A stretch of DNA of 64,000 bases from Xenopus tropicalis (taxonomy: Eukaryota > Chordata > Amphibia > Anura > Pipidae): assembly GCF_000004195.4 (NCBI RefSeq), contig NC_030678.2, positions 132,647,104-132,711,103 of the forward strand, given 5' to 3'. Below are positions 33,885 through 45,376 of this stretch, piece after piece (position 1 is the first letter of the stretch; each line of letters begins with the position of its first letter). A program made the translations under genes and the position numbers. A model generated the notes under the pieces. The model did not search any database. It was not told the DNA's origin and saw only the letters and a list, made by a program, of their open reading frames with translations.

Positions 33885-34940
33885 GTTTAATTTTAAAAGG
33901 ATTTATGTCTGAGTGAGAACTATATAGATATGTATTTCTCTTTGACATATTATATTCATTCAAATTGTACCCTTCATTCAAATTGTACCCTGTGAATAAT
34001 GACTTTTTTTTATTTATTTATCTATTTTGTGTTCGCAAGTATTAGTAACTTATTTTTTTCTTGAATTTGCATCCCCAAATAATTTGTACAGAACAACTGT
34101 TGCAATTTAATACATATATGGTATTTCAGTTCTATTGCTGTGAAATGACAGCACCAAATATATCAGCTGTGACAGTTCAGAGAATCCGTGAGGCACTTTT
34201 AAACCAGCATTTTTAGAAACCCATAAACAACAGAAAGGATCTGAAAGAAATATTTGTGTCATGCTATTTGAAATCAGAGTGTTTTGTGAAACAGGACTGC
34301 CCCTTTGTTGTAGCTGCTTTAAAAATTGAATTTCAAGTCATAAGACACACACATACCCAGATGTTTTACATTTATTTTATTTTTAGATTAAAAGGCTTCA
34401 AATACTAAAAAAATCAACCTCCTTTCTCTATAGTTTCTTTCATTTGAAGCTGGTGTTTTTATTCTTGAAAAGTGGTTGTATGAATATAGGGCACAAGTAT
34501 AGAGGTTTTCATTTTTAACCGTTCAAAGCCAGTTGCTGGTTGCTAATAGCAAATGCACCTGTGCTTTTAACACTTGTGTTAGTAATTGAGCTGTACTGCA
34601 CATCATTCAAAACTTGCTTGGTTAGGTCAGCATATAGTGGGCTATTTATTCACGACATACTGGGGAGCCAAAAGATAATAAAATTAGGATGACATTCAAA
34701 GAGTTTATGCAATATGAGGGGCCATAGATATCTATTTGGACCAAAATCCACCTCACAGACTTCCAGTTGGACAGCCCTGGTTTAGATCATCCCACCATGG
34801 TGCTTTTAAGGTTTTAACAAAGTGTTCACCATAGAGAATTTCCTTTACAGGCAAAAAAGGGAATATTCAATATCCGTTTCAGATACAGACAAACATCTAT
34901 CCATTTTATGTATAGCTAGTGAGGACTGGTTGTATGAATA
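33885..34940. other. Intron, no gene recognised
   Basis: AT-rich sequence with a tandem CATTCAAATTGTACCC duplication near 33957-33990. I recognise no coding frame. Confidence 0.4.
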
Positions 34941-34947
34941 CTTTGTG

Positions 34948-35130
34948 TAGGGGCATTGTGGCCCAGTTATTAGCATAGCTGTCCTGAAACAATGCAATGC
35001 TTGGTTCAATTCCAACCAGGGCACTATTTGCAAAGGATGTTAAGTGGCTCCTTATAAAACGGACTCTAGTTTGTGTAATGTTAAAATGTGATAGGGATCT
35101 AAGATTGTAGGAACTGATGTGAAATGCCTC
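34948..35130 (+). repeat. tRNA-derived SINE
   Basis: A tRNA-like head has a box-A-type stretch (GTGGCCCAGTTATTAGCATAG) and a box-B match GGTTCAATTCC at about 35001, followed by AACCAGGGCACTATTTGCAAAGG. A tail (TTAAGTGGCTCC, ATCTAAGATTGTAGG) matches my memory of a frog SINE2 family. The middle of the body is deleted. It is transcribed in the same direction as dgkh. Confidence 0.6.
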
Positions 35131-35235
35131 CATTTTGGAAACCATAAAGACTTTGGCATGTGCTTCACGCCAAGGTTTTGGGTTTAGGGCTCATTAGGAT
35201 GAGTGGGTAAGGACTGCATGATATAAAACAGGATT

Positions 35236-36417
35236 ACCCCAAGAACTCATCCGAGAGGCCACAAAAGACCCCAGGACAACATCTAAAGAACTGCAGGCCT
35301 CACTTGCCTCAATTAAGGTCAGTGTTCACGACTCCACCATAAGAAAGAGAATGGGCAAAAACGGCCTGCATGGCAGATTTCCAAGGCGCAAACCACTTTT
35401 AAGCAAAAAGAACATTAAGGCTTGTCTCAATTTTGCTAAAAAACATCTCAATGATTGCCAAGACTTTTGGGAAAATACCTTGTGGACCGACGAGACAAAA
35501 GTTGAACTTTTTGGAAGGTGCGTGTCCCGTTACATCTGGCGTAAAAGTAACACAGCATTTCAGAAAAAGAACATCATACCAACAGTAAAATATGGTGGTG
35601 GTAGAGTGATGGTCTGGGTTGTTTTGCTGCTTCAGGACCTGGAAGGCTTGCTGTGATAGATGGAACCATGAATTCTACTGTCTACCAAAAAATCCTGAAG
35701 GAGAATGTCCGGCCATCTGTTCGTCAACTCAAGCTGAAGCGATCTTGGGTGCTGCAGCAGGACAATGACCCAAAACACACCAGCAAATCCACCTCTGAAT
35801 GGCTGAAGAAAAACAAAATGAAGACTTTGGAGTGGCCTAGTCCTGACCTGAATCCTGTTGAGATTACATTAACATTTATTTATAAAGCGCCAACATATTC
35901 CGCGGCGCTGTACAATAAGTGGGTTACATACATTGGACATACAGAGTAACATATAAAGCAATCAATAACCGATACAAGAGGTGAAGAGGGCCCTGCCCAA
36001 AAGAGCTTACGAGATGTTGTGGCATGACCTTAAAAAGGCGGTTCATGCTAGAAAACCCTCAAATAAAGCAGAATTACAACAATTCTGCAAAGATGAGTGG
36101 GCTAAAATTCCTCCAGAGCGCTGTAAAAGACTTGTTGCAAGTTATCGCAAACGCTTGATTGCAGTTATTGCTGCTAAGGGTGGCCCAACCAGTTATTAGG
36201 TTCAGGGGGCAATTACTTTTTCACACAGGGCCATGTAGGTTTGGATTTTTTTTCTCCCTAAATAATAAAAACCCTCATTTAAAAACTGCATTTTGTGTTT
36301 ACTTGTGTTATCTTTGACTAATAGTTAAATGTGTTTGATGATCAGAAACATTTTGTGTGACAAACATGCAAAAGAATAAGAAATCAGGAAGGGGGCAAAT
36401 AGTTTTTCACACCACTG
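35236..36417 (+). pseudogene. Broken Tc1/mariner transposase with 3' terminal repeat
   Basis: The frames give a Tc1-type DDE transposase (cut-and-paste, TA target). The first catalytic Asp is in LWTDETKVELFG, the second in LQQDNDPKHTS, and the Glu in WPSPDLNPVE, with the usual spacing of about 34 residues. A C-terminal part follows (SYRKRLIAVIAAKGG, ending at a stop near 36199). The N-terminal DNA-binding HTH and 5' inverted repeat are missing. A one-base frameshift lies near 35600-35640, and a 146-bp element interrupts the gene just after the catalytic Glu. The 3' inverted repeat ends CACACCACTG at 36417 followed by TA. It is inactive. Confidence 0.9.
35865..36010 (+). mobile_element. 146-bp dispersed element inserted in the Tc1 transposase
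   Basis: It starts TACATTAACATTTATTTATA and ends CAAAAGAGCTTAC, flanked by a 5-bp direct repeat GAGAT (35860-35864, 36011-36015). It includes AAAGCGCCAACATATTCCGC, a motif that recurs inverted at about 43030-43065, and its tail resembles GGAGCTTACAATCTAAGG at 42440. Removing it with one GAGAT would rejoin the transposase frame, so it inserted after the Tc1 element. Confidence 0.8.
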
Positions 36418-36778
36418 TATATACATCAGTACAGTGTCTGACTTGGACCCCAGGGGCCCACCAGAAAACCTTAGACCAAGGGCCTACTCTCCAATCTATT
36501 TTTCCTCCTTTCCTCACTCAACCACTTAGTTCTCCAAGTCCCTTTATTTACATGCTAGCATCTATTTTCTATCCTTCCATCTATTCCTCCTCTTTGTTCC
36601 CCTTCAGAAATAGGGAATGACCATGAAGTAGGCCAAATGGTTAGGAGCAGGAGGGCCTACTAACCCCTGGGCTTAGTGGGAGTTTCCTGGTATCCTGTAG
36701 ATGTTTTTAACCGCCAAGGGCTTAGTGAGACACCAGAAAAAATATAAATGCCATATACAAAGAATTAAGAGACACTAA

Positions 36779-37308
36779 GGGGCTGATTTACTTACCCACG
36801 AACGGGTCGAAATGAGTCCGATTGCGGTTTTTTCGTAATGATCGGTATTTTGCGATTTTTTCGTATGTTTTGCGATTTTTTTCGGATTCTTTACGAATTT
36901 TTCGTTACCAATACGATTTTTGCGTAAAAACGCGAGTTTTTCGTAGCCATTACGAAAGTTGCGTAAAATCTGGTGATTTTTCGTAGCGTTAAAACTTGCG
37001 CAAAAAGTTGCGCTTTTTTCGTAGCGTTAAAACTTACGCGAAACTTTGCACCTTTTAAGTTTTAACGCTACGAAAAATGCGCAACTTTTCGCGTAAGTTT
37101 TAACGCTACGAAAAAAGCGCAACTTTTTACGCAACTTTCGTAATGGATACGAAAAACTCGCGTTTTTACGCAAAAATCGTATTGGTAACGAAAAATTCGT
37201 AAAGAATCCGAAAAAATCGCAAAACATACGAAAAAGTCGCAAAATGTTCGTTTTCAAGTCGGAACTTTTCCAATTCGGGTCGGATTCGTGGGTTAGTAAA
37301 TCAGCCCC
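36779..37308. mobile_element. Palindromic Harbinger-like MITE (530 bp)
   Basis: GGGGCTGATTTACTTACCC at the left is inverted as GGGTTAGTAAATCAGCCCC at the right, and the whole interior is one long inverted repeat rich in TTTTTCGTA/TACGAAAAA. Flanks are TAA (36776-36778) and TAT (37309-37311), consistent with a decayed 3-bp TWA duplication. The end sequence matches the element at 1301. Confidence 0.85.
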
Positions 37309-38795
37309 TATAACTGCAGGATACATAGTGCACAGGTTTTGTAGACTACAAACACAGCAGAAATGGTTGGCTGAACTGACCTCATCACATGACTGGAACA
37401 AATTTTCTGATTGGCAGACAAAGCACATTGCTGTCTGGGTCAGTAAAAAGCTTGGGCCACATGTCAACGCCAGTCAGAAGGAAAGCATGGAGAACATAAA
37501 TGTCACCAGCTTCTCAGGAATGGCACTGTAGGTGCCCCTTCTCTGTTACCCCTGAAATGGCTGCTAAAAATCAGCAAACATGTAGCTCTTTTCATCTTAC
37601 CTAATTGGCAGGACATGTTGATGTTTGTGTATACATTTATGAATGAAATGGCAGACCCTCTTATTAACCTTTTTAGTGCCATAGGACGTAGATTCTACGT
37701 CCTGGGTAGCAAAGGACCAAAGTGCCACAGGACGTAGAATCTACGTCCTACAGCACTATCAGGTTTACAAGCGCTGCGCTCGCTTTTAAAGCAGCGCAGC
37801 GCTTGTAAACCCTTCACAACCCCCTAGGCAACGAGCAAAGGAAGTCATACTCACCGATCCGGTCCCCCGATCGCGTCGCCAGCCAATGACAGCAGTGGAC
37901 ACGCGATGATGACGTGTCCACTGCTGTCCCTTTAAATATCGCCGCCTACTGTCGGCTCCTCATTCCTGCTGCGCACTTCGGACCTGATGGAGCTCCCCTG
38001 CTGCCTTCCTGCTGCCTTCCTGCCAGATTGGTCGCCCCTGATCGCCTGCCTGCCTTGGGTAAGCTGAACTACAACTCTCTACCACTGTTTATTTTGCTTA
38101 TTTCTATCTCAACTGTCTAAAATTTTTTTTTTTCAATTTTTTCTTCTATCTTTGTCATTATTACACTTTTGCAGACATACACACTTATTTACAACTTTCC
38201 CAAGCACACACAGACACTTACACACACACTTACACTTTTTTTTTTTTCTATCTTTCTTTTCTTTTCTTTCTTTCTTTGCTTTCTTTGGCAGTCTTTTTTT
38301 TTTACTAAAACTTTATTTCTGATCTTGCTCTATAATTATCTGATTTATTTGGTTGCATTTTAGTGTTTTTTTGGCATTTTCATTATTGATTTCTGTTTTT
38401 TTATTATTTTATTGTATTGTAACTTTTTTTATTGCTATTGGGTGCTGAATTTGCAGTGACGTTGGTGGATCCAGGGCTCTGACCACCAATTTCATTGCAA
38501 TTATTGTTCTTCTGTTGGTTTAGGTGGTTTTATTGGATTTTACTGATTTTATGGTGTTTTATCTTTGCATTGTTCTTTGTTGTGTGTTTAGTGCCCCCAA
38601 AAAGGTTGCTTTTGCAGTGACATTGGTGGATCCAGGGCTCTGACCACCGATTTCATTGCAATTATTGTTCTTTGATTGCTTTTAGTGGTTTTATTCCATT
38701 TTAACTTCATTTGATTTCAGTTGTTCTAGAAAGGTCCAGAGGTGCTAAGATTGTTCTGGTAGTTTCTATTGCCAAGGGTTAGTCTGATGCCACAC

Positions 38796-39022
38796 ATGGC
38801 GTAGGGCTGATTTTTTCAGCAAGTGGAAAAACGCTTGCCGAAAATTCAGCCCTACGCCTGCTACTTGTGCCTGCACCCGAATGAATGGAATACGCTCGGG
38901 TGCAGGCACATGTAGCCGATATACGCATGAAAACGCGAGACTTTGCATTCTCACGCGTTTTCATGCGTATATCGGCTACATGTGCCTGCACCCGAGCGTA
39001 TTCCATTCATTCGGGTGCAGGC
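38796..39022. repeat. Compound palindrome inside the piggyBac-like element
   Basis: Inner arms GAATGGAATACGCTCGGGTG and its inverse enclose GCGTATATCGGCTACATG sequences, a near-perfect inverted repeat over about 38883-39022 with centre near 38950. A smaller foldback (GGCGTAGGGCTGA at 38799 against TTCAGCCCTACGCC near 38845) abuts it. Frames on both strands read the same peptide, which shows the symmetry and not a gene. Confidence 0.8.
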
Positions 39023-39060
39023 AAAAAAAAAGGGGTGCATAGAGTGCAGCCCCAATATTA

Positions 39061-41090
39061 TGCATTTTCAGGTTTGGCGGCCATGTACTTATGTGCAACC
39101 AGACATAGGTATCGTTTTATTCAGGGGAACTTGCAGATTGATGTTTAGTAAGTTTTTGGTAGTTGCCATGGAAATTTTGGAGAGAAATCTAGGTTTGTAT
39201 CTGGTTTTTCCTTGATTTCTGACCAAAGCGCTGACTTCTGCAAGGGACTGCGGCCACAATTTTCCATGTAGAAAGAGAAGAGTGGTGTCTCTGAATAGCT
39301 GAAGGTGTGCACTTTTCGTAAATATATTGATTGTGGGGGTTATTTCACAGGTATGGGGGTGTTTAGACTAAATAACTGCAGGTAGAGCACATAGAGCACA
39401 GACCCCCCTTATGCATTGCCCCTGTTTGGGGGCATTTGGTGGCCACGTCTTTATGTGCACCCATACATATGGGGTATCGTTTTATTCAGGGGAACTTGCA
39501 AATTGAGGTTTAGTAAGTTTTTGGTAGTTGCCATGGAGATTTTGGGGAGAAATCTAGGTTTTTTATCTGGTTCTTCCTTGATTTCTGACCAAAATCTAGG
39601 TTTGTATCTGGTTTTTCCTTGATTTCTGACCAAAGCGCTGACTTCTACAAGGGACTGCAGCCACAATTTTCCATGTAGAAAGAGAAGAGTGGTGTCTCTG
39701 AATAGCTGAAGGTGTGCACTTTTCGTAAATATATAGATTGTGGGGGTTATTCCACAGGTAGGGGGGGTTAACACTGAAAAACTGCAGGTAGTGCACATAG
39801 AGCGCAGCCCCCAAAATTTCAACTGAAATTGCCCTTATGCATTGCCCCTGTTTTGGGGCATTTGGTGGCCACGTCTTTATGTGCACCCATACATATGGGG
39901 TATCGTTTTATTCAGGGGAACTTGCAGATTGATGGTTAGTAAGTTTTTGGTAGTTGCCATGGAGATTTTGGGGAGAAATCTAGGTTTGTATCTGGTTTTT
40001 CCTTGATTTCTGACCAAAGCGCTGACTTCTGCAAGGGACTGCGGCCACAATTTTCCATGTAGAAAGAGAAGAGTGGCGTCTCTGAATAGCTGAAGGTGTG
40101 CACTTTTTGGAAATATATAGTTTGCGGGGGTTATTTCACAGGTATGGGGGTGTTTAGACTATATAACTGCAGGTAGAGCACATAGAGCACAGCCCCCCCT
40201 TATGTATTGCCCCTGTTTTGGGGCATTTGGTGGCCACGTCTTTATGTGCACCCATACATATGGGGTATCGTTTTATTCAGGGGAACTTGCAAATTGAGGT
40301 TTAGTAAGTTTTTGGTAGTTGCCATGGAGATTTTGGGGAGAAATCTAGGTTTTTTTATCTGGTTTTTCCTTGATTTCTGACCAAAATCTAGGTTTGTATC
40401 TGGTTTTTCCTTGATTTCTGACCAAAGCTCTGACTTCTGCAAGGGACTGCGGCCACAATTTTCCATGTAGAAAGAGAAGAGTGGTGTCTCTGAATAGCTG
40501 AAGGTGTGCACTTTTCGTAAATATATAGATTTTGGGGGTTATTTCACAGGTAGGGGGGTTAACACTGAAAAACTGCAGGTAGTGCACATAGAGCACAGCC
40601 CCCAAAATTTCAACTGAAATTGCCCTTATGCATTGCCCCTGTTTGGGGGCATTTGGTGGCCACGTCTTTATGTGCACCCATACATATGGGGTATCGTTTT
40701 ATTCAGGGGAACTTGCAGATTGATGTTTAGTAAGTTTTTGGTAGTTGCCATGGAGATTTTGGGGAGAAATCTAGGTTTGTATCTGTTTTTTTTCCTTGAT
40801 TTCTGACCAAAGCGCTGACTTCTGCAAGGGACTGCAGCCACAATTTTCCATGTAGAAAGAGTGTTGTCTCTGAATAGCTGAAGGTGTGCACTTTTCAGAA
40901 ATATATAGTTTGTGGGGGTTATTTCACAGGTAGGGGGGGTTAACACTGAAAAACTGCAGGTAGTGCACATAGAGCGCAGCCCCCACATTTTTAGCTGTAA
41001 TTGCCTTTATGCATTGCCCCTGCTTTGGAGTGTTTGGTGCCCATGTCTTTATGTGCACCCATACATATGGGGCATCATTTTATTCAGGAG
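39061..41090 (+). repeat. Higher-order tandem array of 365- and 425-bp units
   Basis: The landmark ATCGTTTTATTCAGG recurs at about 39112, 39478, 39903, 40268, 40694 and, altered, 41072. Spacing is 366, 425, 365, 426 and 378. Long units carry an extra copy of a 42-bp segment (GGTTTTTCCTTGATTTCTGACC) and an 18-bp AATTTCAACTGAAATT piece. The alternation means a dimer of about 790 bp was itself duplicated. Frames such as 39451-39822 and 40345-40677 repeat with the units and are not genes. Confidence 0.9.
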
Positions 41091-41811
41091 AAGTTTGTCT
41101 TTCAAATTTGCCTTTGTTAGAAAATTTTTATGAGATTTTTTTTGTCAAATCCAAATTTGATCATGCGTCCAAGTTTACGTTTTAGAAAAAAAATGTCAAA
41201 AAAAGCTCCAAATTGCACAATGCACTGACAAAAAGTATTTGGCTTTTGAGAGAAAACTACATTGCACCTAGAAACCTGAAGGTCTGTAGTTTCTAAAGAT
41301 ACCGAACATGAGGGGATATTTTAGATTTACATGTAAGTTATGCTGCATCAACTGTTACAAGCGCTTTTCCGCTATGTTCTGGTGTGATATTGTACTAAGT
41401 ATTGCTTTAGTTTGGGGGTTACTTCTGGACAGGAACTGTGGGGTACCACCACATATTTGGTATCGTTGGACTTGGGAGTATCAGGGCTTTTACAAACGAC
41501 AAAAAAAAGTGTGTAAAATTAACTTTTCTATGAAAAAAAACCTCAAAATATACAGAAATTTTTCATAATTTTTTTTTTTTTTTTACATATTTCACCCAAA
41601 ATACACATTATATCTCCAGAAAAGTTATAAAATTTGGTATGTATGTCGAAGCCCAATTAGTGACGAAAAAAACGATATATAATTTCCCTAGTTTCATGGA
41701 GGTTTTCCTACCAAAAAACATTGTTAAAGTGAATGAGTACAAAATGCTTAAAAAACGTCTGGCACTGGGGGGAACCGAAATGACGAATTCGGCTGGCACT
41801 TAAAGGGTTAA

Positions 41812-42890
41812 GCCACTGAAAGATTTCTATGGCATATTTCATTTCTCATAATATAGGTGATATATTTATGTACAGTCATTTGCATTAACATTTTAGCATT
41901 CAACAGTAACATAAGATAAGCAAAATAAACTTGCATCCTACCACCTCTCAGTGGGGTTTTCTCTGCTATTGTTCATGCTCATTAGGACACTGAATAGAAG
42001 CATTTCAGAGACTGACAGTTTGGCATGACCTAGCTGATGCTGTCATCTCAGCAATGGGAAGCAAACTCCAGCTAGGGCTATTTTTAGAGGAAATCTTTTC
42101 ATTGTTGGAGGTCTGCCAGAAGCACAGGGATATGACAGGATGATAAAACATCCCCACTTTACAGCTGAAGTCACAGTGGTCACAGGAAGCAAGGAGCAAA
42201 GCTTGCAGTGTGACCCACTGTAACATGAGATAGCTAGTTTGCATTCCTAGGAGCCTGTACTCTGGAGAAAATTAACAGTTTTATTTAGGAATCTAAACTA
42301 GATAGAGTGAAACAAAAAACACTGATTATTTTTACTAGATTTCTCTGCCCCTCCAAAAAACAAATTATTATTATTCATTGTTTGTCATTCTGCTGCACTT
42401 GGAAATTATCCATTAGTCACATCAGTTCCTGCCCCAGTGGAGCTTACAATCTAAGGTCCCTATTACAATTATGGTCATTATTATCAGGATCCAAATGCGC
42501 TGCTTGTATGTTTTTTGCAGTTTGGGAATCTGCAGTACTGAATCCAAATTCTAGAGAAAACCCATAACTTTCACACCTTGAAGTTTCCTGATGAGAAGTA
42601 TTTCTGTAATTCAGATCTGCAGACCTTAAATCTACTAAATAATCATTTAAACTTAAAGTCAATAGAATGTTGTTTTTGTTTTTTTTAAATAAGTTTTATT
42701 ATATTTAATTTTGCATATTAAACAAGGTACAGTAACATAAGACATAGAGGAAACAGGAAAAAAAATAAGTGAAGTAGAGGTTCAGCTCTTAGTTTCTCAC
42801 AATAGAAAATAGATGCAATAACCATGAGCCCCAAATGGCATCACATTTCTCGCCAAGGACGCCAGTTTCTGACTGAAAGAAGTAATTTAC
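41812..42890. other. Intron, no gene; minor repeat fragments
   Basis: At 42425-42470 there is a fragment (GGAGCTTACAATCTAAGG) of the element found in the Tc1 copy, and at 42550-42660 a fragment of the 47.7-kb repeat family. I recognise no coding frame. Confidence 0.4.
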
Positions 42891-42894
42891 CTAT

Positions 42895-43122
42895 CTTTCA
42901 AAATGCACAAAAATACTGGCACAATAGGACTTATTTAAGCAGGATGAACCCTGCTATTTTATTAGTTGCAAACCGTTGTACAAGATTTGCAACTAATAAG
43001 ATAGCAGGGTTCATCCCGCTTAAATACTTATTGTACAGCGCTGTGGAATATGTTGGCGCTTTATAAATAAATGTTAATAATAATAATAAGTCCTGTTGTG
43101 CCAGTATTTTTGTGCATTTTGG
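42895..43122. mobile_element. Palindromic MITE with nested insertion
   Basis: Outer arms CAAAATGCACAAAAATACTG and CAGTATTTTTGTGCATTTTG enclose a second foldback (GGATGAACCCTGCTAT inverted as ATAGCAGGGTTCATCC). On the right side a piece with GCGCTGTGGAATATGTTGGC and a TAA microsatellite was inserted. That piece is the inverse of the motif in the 146-bp element at 35865. Confidence 0.7.
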
Positions 43123-43299
43123 AACATAGTGGAGTGTGCCGAAGCCTCTCTAAATATTGTGCACCAGGTGGAATTTATGTGGTAAGGCCAGGGTGTGCTG
43201 GTGAGTTTGGATTGGCATTTGCCAATTTTTCCCTGAATAGTAGGGTAGGGTGGGGTCAAGGGATTTCCATTCCATTAAAATGGCTTTGTTGGCATAGTA

Positions 43300-43366
43300 C
43301 AGTATGAGTAAGTAGCATAGAGTGTAGGTCATACAGTATGAGTAAGTAGCATAGAGTGTAGGTCAC
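43300..43366 (+). repeat. Two tandem 34-bp units
   Basis: CAGTATGAGTAAGTAGCATA begins at 43300 and again at 43334, a 34-bp direct duplication. Confidence 0.85.
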
Positions 43367-43631
43367 CTGTTTTTGCTAGCAGTGCTGTGCCTAGAACCTT
43401 TGAATTACCAGGCAAGTCCAGAAAATATTGGACAGATATCCTAACGCATTCCTACATTGGTCATTTACATTGTCAAATACTCCCTCTTTAACAACTTTAT
43501 TTGAATATATCTGTCAATCATAGAAATGGACTGCTATGAAACCAATATCCTTTCAATTCTCATCCAAATATGGGATGGCCACATAATGCTGGTTTTCTTT
43601 AGGCAACAGGGCCCAGTTGTAGACCCTACAG

Positions 43632-44239
43632 CAGTGCTGTCCAACCTTTGTGTAAGCTTTAAATGGTATCAGTACTGTGATTAACTGGCCCCCTGCATTG
43701 TTCTCACCTCAGATTCAGGCTGTAATCCCCCTGTATTGTTTAAAAATGTAATCCCCTGTTTTATTCACACCTTTTAATCCCTACATTGTTCACACCTCTT
43801 AATTCCTACATTGTTCACACCTCAGGCTCACACTGTATTCGCCCACATTGTTCACCTGTTCACACCTCAGAGCAGTAGGAGCAGCGTAGGGCAGGCAGAG
43901 TATGGCACACACAGGCAGGGTAGGGCAGGCAGAGTATGGCACACACAGGCAGCATAGGGCAGGCAAAGTATGGTACACACAGGCAGGGTAGGGCAAGCTG
44001 AGTATGGCACACAAAGGCAGCATAAGGCAGGTAGAGTATGGCACACACAGGCAGGTTAGGGCAGGCAGAGTATGGCAGGTTTTTGCTGTACTGCCACCAT
44101 TAATATGGGTATGGTCATGTGATAACACGGGTGGGGTTTAAAAAAGGGGAGTGGTCAAAACAGGCTTACATTATCGGCCCTCCACTACGTAGGACGGAAA
44201 AATTCCGGCCCTCGGCACCACAGAAGTTGGACAGCACTG
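43632..44239. mobile_element. Second hAT-like element of the 56-1130 family (608 bp)
   Basis: The ends CAGTGCTGTCCAAC and AGTTGGACAGCACTG match the first copy. Flanks CCCTACAG (43624-43631) and CCCTACCG (44240-44247) agree at seven of eight positions, an 8-bp hAT duplication. It contains about six minisatellite units (43880-44075) in one orientation only. Confidence 0.87.
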
Positions 44240-44573
44240 CCCTACCGTATAGAACCAAGACAGCAATTTTACTAGGTCCTGTCTTTGTAGGTAGACTTTC
44301 AAGGTTGTTTCAGATAGGTCTGTAAATGAAAAGCATGGTGCATCTGTAGATTCCTAAAGACGTATCTGGGGTGGGATGAACTTTAATTTCTTATTATTTC
44401 ATAAATTTTGCAATCTCTACCATTTACAATATTGCTTAGGGTCTGCATGGCCACCTTGTGATGTCTCTGAGAGTGTGAAAGTAGGGAAGGAGTTAATTGC
44501 CCCACAATGGGATCCAGGGAAACCATCTATTTTTATTGTTCTTATGGTAATATATACAACAGTGAGACACATT

Positions 44574-45035
44574 GGGGCCCATTCTTTAAAGTACGATGGG
44601 CACGATTACAAAAAATTCATATTTTTTCTAAACTTTAGAAGTGTTCATACTGTTAACGATAATATTGCTAAAAAAAAGTAAGGCTTTTACGTGATATGTT
44701 CGTTATTCCACGAAAAAGTCTGACTTTGCGCAACGATAACTAAATTTTTGGAATTCATTCAGGCTTTGGTATCGTGACTTTCTTTTGGCCAGTTTGGAGC
44801 TGCAGAGTACCATTGAGTCCTACGGAAAGCTTCCAAAATCATGCATTGAAGTTTCAAAGTCAGATCGTTTGGATATGAAAATTTCGTAACTTTCGGATTG
44901 CCACCACGATTTTTCGTACATCCAAGAAAAGAATTTTCGCAACATTTTCGAACATCAGAATTTATTGTGGTTATTACGAATTTTTCTAATCATACATAGA
45001 ACAATCCGAAATTCAGACTTTAACGAATGGGCCCC
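44574..45035 (-). mobile_element. MITE related to 1301-2318 (GGGGCCCATT ends)
   Basis: The ends are GGGGCCCATTCTTTAAAG and TTAACGAATGGGCCCC, with ATT on both sides. The interior includes one inverted-orientation copy of the 52-bp-type unit (GGAGCTGCAGAGTACCATTG). A 21-bp segment TATACAACAGTGAGACACATT is present just outside both ends (about 44553 and 45044). Confidence 0.7.
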
Positions 45036-45144
45036 ATTGTGTCTATACAACAGTGAGACACATTGCTGCAGGGTTTCAAAATAGTTTTTTTAAAACATTT
45101 TGAACTTTTGTGTGTTTTTTTTGTAAATTGTAATAGCTTAATAG

Positions 45145-45295
45145 CTTAGCTTGATATCCCAGGGTGGTGCTCCGGTTAGCAGAAAACTGCACTGGCCTGG
45201 GGTATTTCTGCAGAAGTTCTGTGGCGCAATCTTTCTTCCTCTTCTCTCTTTTCACTGGGGCATGAGCATGCACAGTAGAGTGGAAGAGAAGGGTC
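45145..45295. mobile_element. Decayed fragment of the 32.2-kb palindromic T2-like family
   Basis: It keeps the order CCAGGGTGGTGCTC, a short loop, GCACTGGCCTGGGGTA, CTTTCTTCCTC and GCACAGTAGAGTGGAAGAG seen at 32.28-32.40 kb. Ends are lost. Confidence 0.4.
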
Positions 45296-45376
45296 TAGGT
45301 GTCTAAGTTCATCTAAGGAATTAATAAAATAATTAAGGCACCTTCTGTGGCCGTGATGTGTGCCTTTTCACTTTCT

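Larger units (their letters stand above)
37668..41807. mobile_element. Large non-autonomous piggyBac-like transposon (4.1 kb)
   Basis: TTAA at 37664-37667 and 41808-41811 flanks ends CCTTTTTAGTGCC and GGCACTTAAAGGG, an imperfect inverted pair of piggyBac type (CCCTTT...TGCC). Next to the left end, the palindrome AGGACGTAGATTCTACGTCC occurs twice, an arrangement like that of active frog piggyBac (Uribo) ends. No transposase frame is present. The interior holds a GC-rich block (37.75-38.05 kb), a T-rich block, a 165-bp-spaced duplication (38453, 38617), a palindromic insertion (38796-39022) and a large tandem array (39061-41090). Confidence 0.8.

Noticed and set aside
38779..39215. Frames on both strands sharing the same peptide
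   Set aside because: Produced by the perfect palindrome; not a conserved protein.
39451..40988. Three similar minus-strand frames of 106-123 codons
   Set aside because: They are the same frame repeated in the 365/425-bp tandem units of the piggyBac-like element, so similarity reflects the array.
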